A stretch of 11,379 bases of DNA from Oscillospiraceae bacterium (GTDB taxonomy: Bacteria > Bacillota > Clostridia > Oscillospirales > Oscillospiraceae): positions 1 to 11,379 of the forward strand of contig WRMX01000081.1 of the NCBI GenBank assembly GCA_009776905.1. The letters are read 5' to 3'. Under the pieces are notes generated by a model. That model did not search any database. It had not been told where the DNA came from and worked only from the letters and a program-made list of their open reading frames with translations. The translations under genes and the position numbers were made by a program. Below, piece by piece: positions 7,378 through 11,379 of the stretch; the stretch's first letter is position 1, and each line of letters opens with the position of its first letter.

Positions 7378-7634
7378 CACAGACTCTCAGACAGAAACTT
7401 CAAAGCCGCCACAGCAGCCATTTCCTCGCCCGCACCATCAAAAACGAGCCGCAATTCATCGCCCTGCACAAGCCCCAAACCCATAACGCTCAACAAACGC
7501 TTCCCATCAACCATCTTCGCATCGGTGCCAACCTGCACATCGCCCGCGAACTCACCCAGCAGCTTCACAAGCAACCCCGCAGGCCGCGCATGGATTCCCA
7601 ACTCATCCGTTATGACATATTTGACCTCTCTCAC
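7377..7634 (-). CDS. ptsH: Phosphocarrier protein HPr, lacking the regulatory Ser46
   Basis: An 85-residue cytosolic phosphocarrier, the normal HPr length. It accepts phosphate from EI on His15 (GIHARPAGLL) and passes it to EIIA. Start is GTG at 7634, preceded by AGGAGG (7649-7644) with 9 nt spacing. In typical HPr the segment around residue 46 reads KSIMGVMSLG (Bacillus) or KSLFKLQTLG (E. coli). Here it reads KRLLSVMGLG, so residue 46 is Arg and a serine appears at 49 instead. Without Ser46 the protein should not be a standard substrate of HPr kinase or a CcpA co-repressor. It sits between the EIIA and EIICB genes, which suggests an HPr dedicated to this transporter. The genome may hold another, canonical ptsH elsewhere; that cannot be seen here. 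Confidence 0.93.
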   Translation of the reverse strand: MREVKYVITDELGIHARPAGLLVKLLGEFAGDVQVGTDAKMVDGKRLLSVMGLGLVQGDELRLVFDGAGEEMAAVAALKFLSESL

Positions 7635-7640
7635 TACTGA

Positions 7641-7649
7641 CCACCTCCT
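7641..7649 (-). promoter_or_regulatory. Ribosome binding site of ptsH
   Basis: AGGAGGTGG on the minus strand, 6 nt before the GTG at 7634. It decides the GTG start, as no ATG is available near the HPr N-terminus. The 143-bp gap between the EIIA gene and ptsH otherwise shows only a short GAAATATT duplication near 7742-7758 and no terminator. Confidence 0.75.
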
Positions 7650-7777
7650 CGTCCATCTTCATTACAAACCACGCATTGCAATCCACTCCGACCCGCTCAT
7701 TAGCGTTCTGCCTGTCTTATCTTGGGAGTTCGCGCCCCCTATGAAATATTGAAATATTGGATTATCCGACCCGCACC

Positions 7778-8251
7778 CTACGCCTTCAAAGTGATCAATG
7801 GGTCTCCCGCGTGGATGATTCCCTTCTTCGCAAACGAAATCTCCGAAAACGCATCCGGATTGCACACCACGATTGGAGTCATGGTATCATAACCCTCGGC
7901 AGTGATCGCCGACGTGTCAAAAACGATCAACGCATCGCCCATGTTCACATTCTCATCTGACTCCTTAAGCTTGGTGTAATGCTTGCCCTTCAGCTTCACA
8001 GTATCAAGACCAACATGTATTAGCAACTCAACCCCGCTATCGGTGATGATGCTCACGGCATGCCCCGTTTCGAACATCATGCTAATAGCAGCCTTCGCGG
8101 GCGCCCTCACGCACCCGGAAGACGGCTTGATCGCCACTCCGCGCCCAAGCACTTCCTCGCTGAACACAGGATCGTCCACCTCGGTGATAGGAATTACGAT
8201 CCCATCCATAGGAGCAGCGATGACAATGCGCTTCCTTGTAAAACCCAGCAT
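7778..8251 (-). CDS. crr: PTS glucose/GlcNAc-family EIIA component (Crr-like)
   Basis: A 158-residue single-domain EIIA of the Glc family, which relays phosphate from HPr to the EIIB domain of a sugar permease. Start chosen is ATG at 8251 (MLGFTRKRIVIAAPMDG), preceded by AAGGG with 8 nt spacing. A longer reading from 8308 adds 19 hydrophobic residues that do not belong to the family. Visible motifs are APMDGIVIPITEVDDPVFS (13-31), GVAIKPSSG, GHAVSI with His64 (equivalent to E. coli His75), and GVELLIHVGLDTVKLKG with phosphorylated His79 (E. coli His90). It is the first gene of the cluster and supplies the EIIA that NagE lacks. No strong -35/-10 pair stands out upstream; TTGGCA and TATATT on the minus strand around 8274-8305 are about 20 nt apart, which is poor spacing. 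Confidence 0.92.
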   Translation of the reverse strand: MLGFTRKRIVIAAPMDGIVIPITEVDDPVFSEEVLGRGVAIKPSSGCVRAPAKAAISMMFETGHAVSIITDSGVELLIHVGLDTVKLKGKHYTKLKESDENVNMGDALIVFDTSAITAEGYDTMTPIVVCNPDAFSEISFAKKGIIHAGDPLITLKA

Positions 8252-8322
8252 GACTCTCACCCTTCCGAACAGAATGAATATAAAAACAAACAGACAAACT
8301 GATGCCAATAATCAATTCTCCG

Positions 8323-8347
8323 TTGCATATCACAGATCGTGATGCAA
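8323..8347. promoter_or_regulatory. Imperfect palindrome upstream of the PTS cluster, possible operator
   Basis: Arms TTGCAT (8323-8328) and ATGCAA (8342-8347) enclose a second pair CAC (8331-8333) and GTG (8339-8341) around AGATC, with a two-base offset on one side. It lies about 72 nt upstream of the EIIA start, between the terminator at 8459-8491 and the first PTS gene. That is where an operator or regulatory hairpin would be expected. No GlcNAc regulator gene (NagR/GntR or BglG type) is in the window, so the cognate protein is unknown. Confidence 0.4.
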
Positions 8348-8458
8348 CAATACTAACCGCGAAGCAGCCATCAGAACATCACCCGAAATAAAAAAACCAA
8401 TTCGCAAAACACATACCGAAACACTGCCCCCTCGCACGCAAACAACCCCCGCCAACGC

Positions 8459-8491
8459 AAAAAAATCCCCATAACCATTAAAGTTACAGGG
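8459..8491 (-). terminator. Intrinsic terminator between the Fic gene and the PTS cluster
   Basis: On the minus strand CCCTGTAAC (8491-8483) pairs with GTTATGGGG (8475-8467), nine pairs including two G-U, around a 7-nt loop, followed by A and seven T (8465-8459). This is a good rho-independent terminator for transcripts coming from the Fic gene. Because it also lies upstream of the EIIA gene, a role as an attenuator in the PTS leader is possible. No alternative antiterminator pairing was identified. Confidence 0.75.
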
Positions 8492-8495
8492 AAAG

Positions 8496-8582
8496 AAACA
8501 CGGGAACTGTTCGAGACTGCTAAGAAACACGGGGACGGTTCTCGCGTGTTTCAAAACACGGGGACGGTTCTCGCGTGTTTCA
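8496..8582. repeat. Three 29-bp tandem units of a GGGGACGGTTC-type palindromic repeat
   Basis: Units at 8525-8553 and 8554-8582 are identical. The 29-nt unit at 8496-8524 is a diverged copy sharing AAACACGGG and GTTC. Each intact unit begins AAACACG and ends CGTGTTTCA, so its ends form a 7-bp inverted repeat around GGGACGGTTCT. The Fic stop codon (TGA, 8582-8580) uses the last three bases of the third unit. The core GGGGACGGTTC recurs at 9583-9593 on the other side of the Fic gene. I recall similar repeats from many Firmicutes as REP-like intergenic elements. No transposase is present. Confidence 0.85.
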
Positions 8583-9347
8583 CTCCGCCCCCGTCCGTTG
8601 CTGCTCATGGCTGAGCGTCTTTTCCCACGTGCGCATCGCCTGCATGCGCAAAAAAACACACATGGGCATAATATCTTCGCGCTCATCGTAGGCCTCCAGT
8701 GCCTTATAATACTCAGCCTTGTCCTCGTCATATATGGTTATCGGCGGGTGGTCATGGATCATCAGGAAATAGTTGAGAAGCGCACGCCCCACGCGCCCGT
8801 TTCCATCCGCAAACGGATGAATGTATTCAAAGCGCAGATGAAAATACGCGCCGGCTTTTAGGATATCCCCATTTGCATACTCGTTTATCTCATCAAGCAG
8901 AGCGCCAATATGTCCCGGCACTTCCTCCGGCAGCGATCCTACTTCCATGAGCCCGGTCACATAGTCGTGTTTCTTGAATGCGCCGGGGCGTTCCCCGCGC
9001 CCGACAAAGCGCATTTCGTCATATGTCCCACCTGTCAGCGCCGCATGTGTTTCAAGCACAAGCAGGACAGTGAGCGGTTCGCGGGCTGCAATCTTGTGTT
9101 TTAGGAACTCATAGCAGAGTTTTTGGTTACCGAGTTCAAAAATCGCGCGCGGATCGCCGGTGAAGTTCAAGGCGCGCCCATTCTCGAATATTTCCCGCGT
9201 GTCATGGTAGGTGATGGCTTCATTCTCAATCTTGCTGGAATTATACGCGAAAAGTATCCTGAAATTATCCAGCCTTGCGTCAATGTCGGAAACCGACGCG
9301 ACATGCCATCCACGCCACATACGGACTATTTCATCATATAAATCCAT
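8580..9347 (-). CDS. Fic domain protein, probable AMP-transferase with N-terminal inhibitory helix
   Basis: A 255-residue cytosolic protein from ATG 9347 (a longer GTG reading from 9362 would overlap the GAGAGG ribosome site). Fic enzymes transfer AMP or another nucleotide moiety to a hydroxyl group of a target protein. The catalytic motif HPFADGNGRVGR lies at residues 177-188, with the catalytic His177 and the second arginine both intact. Near the N-terminus SSKIEN (37-42) fits the (S/T)xxxE(G/N) inhibitory motif, with Glu41 as the blocking residue. This is the class II arrangement, where inhibition is built into the same chain and no separate antitoxin is needed. The target is unknown. It has its own promoter (9377-9385) and downstream terminator (8459-8491), and is flanked on both sides by repeat arrays, which suggests a stand-alone accessory gene. 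Confidence 0.9.
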   Translation of the reverse strand: MDLYDEIVRMWRGWHVASVSDIDARLDNFRILFAYNSSKIENEAITYHDTREIFENGRALNFTGDPRAIFELGNQKLCYEFLKHKIAAREPLTVLLVLETHAALTGGTYDEMRFVGRGERPGAFKKHDYVTGLMEVGSLPEEVPGHIGALLDEINEYANGDILKAGAYFHLRFEYIHPFADGNGRVGRALLNYFLMIHDHPPITIYDEDKAEYYKALEAYDEREDIMPMCVFLRMQAMRTWEKTLSHEQQRTGAE

Positions 9348-9376
9348 TTGCACGCCTCTCACGATCGAATAATTGT

Positions 9377-9385
9377 ATTATACCA
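9377..9385 (-). promoter_or_regulatory. Extended -10 promoter of the Fic gene
   Basis: TGGTATAAT on the minus strand is a perfect extended -10 (TGnTATAAT), about 30 nt upstream of the Fic ATG. A TTGAAA lies only 13 nt upstream of it, too close for a standard -35, so recognition probably relies on the extended -10. Confidence 0.6.
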
Positions 9386-9420
9386 TGTCTTGCGGTTTCA
9401 ACGAAGTTGAGAGCAAGACG

Positions 9421-9449
9421 GTAATCATCAAATCAAGTATGATGATTGC
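9421..9449. repeat. Inverted repeat in the Fic-ATPase gap
   Basis: AATCATCA (9423-9430) and TGATGATT (9440-9447) are perfect complements around nine bases, extended by a G-C pair and a wobble. A second, weaker pair, TTCACG (9459-9464) with CGTGAA (9484-9489), follows. The gap between the Fic and ATPase genes (9363-9741) holds these structures, two minus-strand extended -10 boxes and a repeat array, but no supportable protein gene. Confidence 0.4.
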
Positions 9450-9512
9450 AGGCTACAATTCACGCCCGGTGAGGACGCAAGGACGTGAACGGAAGTAGCG
9501 ATTGCCGCAACC

Positions 9513-9521
9513 ATTATACCA
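9513..9521 (-). promoter_or_regulatory. Second extended -10 box, no gene directly downstream
   Basis: TGGTATAAT on the minus strand, identical in nine bases to the Fic promoter box 136 bp further on. It has no recognisable -35. It could be an additional Fic promoter with a long leader or drive a small transcript across 9506-9386, or it may be a duplicated remnant. Confidence 0.35.
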
Positions 9522-9574
9522 CGTTCTATCCGTTGTAGGGAGATAATTTCCGTCACGATAATTTCAGTCGCTAA

Positions 9575-9712
9575 TGGAACAGGGGGACGGTTCGAGACCG
9601 TTCTCCGCTTGGTGGGACAGGGGCGCGTTCCACAGCTCCCAATGAGACAGGGGGGACGATTTTCGCATTCCACAGCTCCCAAGGGTCGTGGAACACCTGT
9701 TCCGTCCCAATG
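9575..9712. repeat. Degenerate GGGGACGGTTC / GGAACAGG repeat array
   Basis: Several related pieces are packed together. They include GGAACAGGGGGACGGTTC near 9576-9593, GACAGGGG at 9616-9623 and again at 9646-9653, and the 15-bp word TTCCACAGCTCCCAA at 9628-9642 and 9668-9682 (period 40). A short palindrome GGAACA-CC-TGTTCC lies at 9690-9703. The array shares its GGGGACGGTTC core with 8496-8582, so the same family brackets the Fic gene. It looks like a decayed REP-like array. The array ends about 35 bp before the ATPase promoter. Confidence 0.65.
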
Positions 9713-9747
9713 TCCCTATTGATTTTGAGAAATAGCGCAAAATGTCG

Positions 9748-9776
9748 TTGACTTTTTTGCTCTATTCAAGCATAAT
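9748..9776 (+). promoter_or_regulatory. Promoter of the AAA_14/DUF4143 ATPase gene
   Basis: TTGACT (9748-9753), a 17-nt spacer and CATAAT (9771-9776); each box is one base from the sigma-A consensus. Transcription would start near 9783, giving a leader of only about 13 nt that contains the GAGGTGA ribosome site (9784-9790). Confidence 0.75.
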
Positions 9777-9795
9777 GTGGTACGAGGTGATTCGA

Positions 9796-11100
9796 ATGAA
9801 ACGATACGCGATCGAACGCTTGCTTGAATGGAAAGCCGAAAAGAAGCGAAAGCCGCTAATTCTCAGAGGCGCAAGACAGGTAGGAAAAACGTGGCTGATG
9901 CAGGAATTCGGCAGGACGCATTTTGAGAACATGGCGTATGTCAATTTTGACAACAATGAGAGAATGAAAATCCTGTTTGGCGGAGATTATGACATTCCAC
10001 GTTTAATCGACGGACTGCAATTGGAGTCAGGCCAAAAAATCAGCCCACAGGCCACATTATTGGTTTTTGACGAGGTGCAGGAAGTACCAAAGGCTCTTTC
10101 GTCGCTGAAATACTTTCAAGAAAACGCGCCCGAATACGCCATCATAGCTGGCGGCTCTCTATTGGGCGTCGCTTTGCATCCGGGTACGTCTTTCCCTGTT
10201 GGCAAGGTGGATTATTATCATCTATACCCCATGAGCTTCATCGAATTTCTACTGGCCGTTGGCGAGGAAGGCCTTGTGGAATTGCTGAATAAAATGGATT
10301 GGGACCTGATCGCTGCTTTTGGCTCGACATTCGCGGACCTATTAAGAAAATACTACTATGTCGGCGGCATGCCGGAAGCCGTTGCAGAATATGCGGAAAC
10401 CAAAGACTATGCAAGAGTCCGCAAGATACACGATCAAATTCTGTTCACGTATGAACAGGATTTTTCCAAACACGCTCCCGCAAATGTGGTCCCGCGCATC
10501 AGAAACCTTTGGAACAGCGTGCCCGCGCAATTATCAAGGGAAAACAAAAAGTTCTCGCCAGGTGTCGTGCAAAAAGGCTCGCGCCTGAGCGATTATGAAA
10601 TTGCGCTGCAATGGCTGCTGGACTGCGGACTGCTCCATAAAGTCAATCAGGTCAGCAAGCCGGGCATGCCTCTAAAAAGCTATGAGACCACCTTTTTTAA
10701 GATTTTTTTGAACGACGTTGGCTTGCTTAGCGCAAAGTCGGAGCTGGACGTAAAAACCCTGTTGGAAGGTAACCGCATTTTCGAGGAATATAAGGGCGCA
10801 TTGACGGAGCAATACGTCTTGCAGGAAATGGTTGCAAACGGCCTTACCCCTTATTATTGGAGCAGCAGCGGCACCGCGGAGGTTGACTTCGTGTTTCAGA
10901 ACGGCTCGGACATATACCCCCTGGAAGTCAAAGCCGAGGAAAACTTGCAGAGCAAAAGCTTAAAGGTTTATAATGAAAAATACAATCCGCCTGTTTCTTT
11001 GCGGACGTCAATGAGAGATTTCCGCAGAGAAAGCTGGCTGATGAACATCCCGCTCTATGCAATAAGCCCGGGGCTTTTCGAATATTTATTGAAAACATAG
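9796..11100 (+). CDS. ATP-binding protein, AAA_14 domain plus DUF4143
   Basis: A 434-residue protein from ATG 9796, preceded by GAGGTGA. The open frame extends upstream to 9742, but that extension covers the promoter and is not translated. The N-terminal AAA_14 ATPase has Walker A GARQVGKT (25-32, Lys31) and Walker B LLVFDEVQ (88-95, Asp92-Glu93). AYVNFDNNERM, IAGGSLLGVA and YPMSFIEFL, all characteristic of the family, follow. The C-terminal DUF4143 part (about 210-400) has FLNDVGLLSA and ends in AEVDFVF...PLEVKA (Glu362, Asp364, Glu377, Lys379), resembling a PD-(D/E)xK nuclease core. Such proteins are common in multiple copies in anaerobes, and their cellular role is not established. By eye the gene is less G+C-rich than the PTS genes, in keeping with a separate origin. 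No partner gene is apparent. Confidence 0.9.
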   Translation: MKRYAIERLLEWKAEKKRKPLILRGARQVGKTWLMQEFGRTHFENMAYVNFDNNERMKILFGGDYDIPRLIDGLQLESGQKISPQATLLVFDEVQEVPKALSSLKYFQENAPEYAIIAGGSLLGVALHPGTSFPVGKVDYYHLYPMSFIEFLLAVGEEGLVELLNKMDWDLIAAFGSTFADLLRKYYYVGGMPEAVAEYAETKDYARVRKIHDQILFTYEQDFSKHAPANVVPRIRNLWNSVPAQLSRENKKFSPGVVQKGSRLSDYEIALQWLLDCGLLHKVNQVSKPGMPLKSYETTFFKIFLNDVGLLSAKSELDVKTLLEGNRIFEEYKGALTEQYVLQEMVANGLTPYYWSSSGTAEVDFVFQNGSDIYPLEVKAEENLQSKSLKVYNEKYNPPVSLRTSMRDFRRESWLMNIPLYAISPGLFEYLLKT

Positions 11101-11117
11101 TAAACATATTATATTAT
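11089..11117 (+). promoter_or_regulatory. Promoter of the Rrf2-family regulator gene
   Basis: TTGAAA (11089-11094), a 17-nt spacer and TATTAT (11112-11117), each one base from consensus. The -35 box lies inside the last codons of the ATPase gene. Start of transcription would be near 11124, leaving about 26 nt of leader with GGAGGTGG at 11135-11142. The AT-rich stretch 11101-11130 could also be where the regulator binds its own promoter; that is speculation. Confidence 0.55.
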
Positions 11118-11149
11118 ATGGTGTATAAACGTATGGAGGTGGATATGGC

Positions 11150-11379
11150 TTGAAAATCTCCACAAAAGGCAGATACGCAATCCGCATGCTGCTTGATTTG
11201 GCGGAACACAAAGACGATGGGTTTATTACGTTAAAAGATATTGCAGAGCGGCAAGGCATTTCGAAGCAGTATTTGGAACACATCGTTTCCCTGTTGAACA
11301 CCTCGGATATTTTGCGCGCCAACCGCGGCAAAAAAGGCGGGTATATGTTGGCGAGGGAACCGTCGGAATGCAAGATAGG
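11150..11379 (+). CDS. Rrf2-family transcriptional regulator, 5' part (runs off the window)
   Basis: The first 76 codons are visible and the gene continues past the window end. The N-terminus MKISTKGRYAIRMLLDLAEH, then ITLKDIAERQGISKQYLEHIV (about 26-46, the winged-helix recognition region) and RGKKGGYMLAREPSE, is the standard Rrf2/IscR/CymR opening. These are dimeric DNA-binding proteins that sense Fe-S clusters, NO or cysteine status. The start is TTG at 11150 with GGAGGTGG at 11135-11142; the upstream ATG at 11145 is in another frame and stops after two codons. Cysteines that would bind a cluster normally lie after residue 90, beyond the window, so IscR-like and CymR-like functions cannot be told apart. 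Confidence 0.88.
   Translation, partial: MKISTKGRYAIRMLLDLAEHKDDGFITLKDIAERQGISKQYLEHIVSLLNTSDILRANRGKKGGYMLAREPSECKI

Noticed and set aside
6880..7752. 290-codon plus-strand open frame opposite nagE and ptsH
   Set aside because: It is antisense to two clearly recognised genes and includes translated copies of the 42-bp tandem repeat; composition is low-complexity Ser/Pro/Thr.
8252..8308. 19-residue hydrophobic N-terminal extension of EIIA as a signal or membrane anchor
   Set aside because: Family members start at the position of ATG 8251, which has its own ribosome site; the extension covers that site.
8323..8347. CRP-type binding site
   Set aside because: The TGTGA and TCACG half-sites are in the wrong relative orientation and spacing for a CRP/FNR consensus site.
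8496..8582. Possible short CRISPR array (29-bp units)
   Set aside because: The units are directly adjacent with no spacers, and no cas gene is present.
9428..9682. 84-codon minus-strand open frame in the Fic-ATPase gap
   Set aside because: It runs through the repeat array and hairpins, has no ribosome site that I can see, and its translation shows no family features.
9796..11379. ATPase and Rrf2 regulator as a two-gene defence or stress module
   Set aside because: Each has its own convincing promoter, the regulator is cut off, and no family knowledge links the two.

Overview
The window looks like a chromosomal piece of a Gram-positive, low-oxygen Firmicute (class Clostridia or a close relative). 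It is by eye mid-to-high in G+C. This rests on strong AGGAGG-type ribosome sites, frequent TTG/GTG starts, a KamA-type lysine 2,3-aminomutase (a radical-SAM enzyme), a clostridial-style MATE exporter, an HPr/EI/EIIA/EIICB phosphotransferase set, and short intergenic repeats of kinds I recall from Firmicutes. No species can be named from the sequence alone.

Layout. Bases 1-250 are non-coding and repeat-rich. Two + strand genes follow, 43 nt apart: a lysine 2,3-aminomutase homologue (251-1360) and a MATE-family exporter (1404-2747). They converge on a five-gene minus-strand cluster read from 8251 down to 2867: EIIA (Crr-like), HPr (ptsH), N-acetylglucosamine-type EIICB (nagE), N-acetylglucosamine-6-phosphate deacetylase (nagA) and Enzyme I (ptsI). 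Upstream lie an inverted repeat (8323-8347), an intrinsic terminator (8459-8491) and 29-bp tandem repeats. Next is a minus-strand Fic-domain gene (8580-9347) with its own extended -10 promoter. A repeat-filled gap (9363-9741) separates it from a + strand AAA_14/DUF4143 ATPase (9796-11100). The 5' part of an Rrf2-family regulator (11150 to the window end) closes the window.

How the genes fit together. The minus-strand cluster forms a complete phosphoryl relay: PEP to EI (His188), to HPr (His15), to EIIA (His79), to the EIIB domain of NagE (Cys427 in the longest reading), to incoming GlcNAc. NagA then deacetylates the product to glucosamine-6-phosphate. Glucosamine-6-phosphate deaminase (nagB) is not in the window. 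HPr carries Arg where the regulatory Ser46 is expected, so this copy probably works in transport and not in HPr(Ser-P)/CcpA signalling.

The most noteworthy points are the Arg46 HPr, an altered phospho-His loop in EI, a short aminomutase that appears to have lost all four zinc-site cysteines of the clostridial enzyme, and several short repeat families that sit directly on or against stop codons. I see no CRISPR array, tRNA, rRNA, complete insertion sequence or phage module, and no clearly new multi-gene system.
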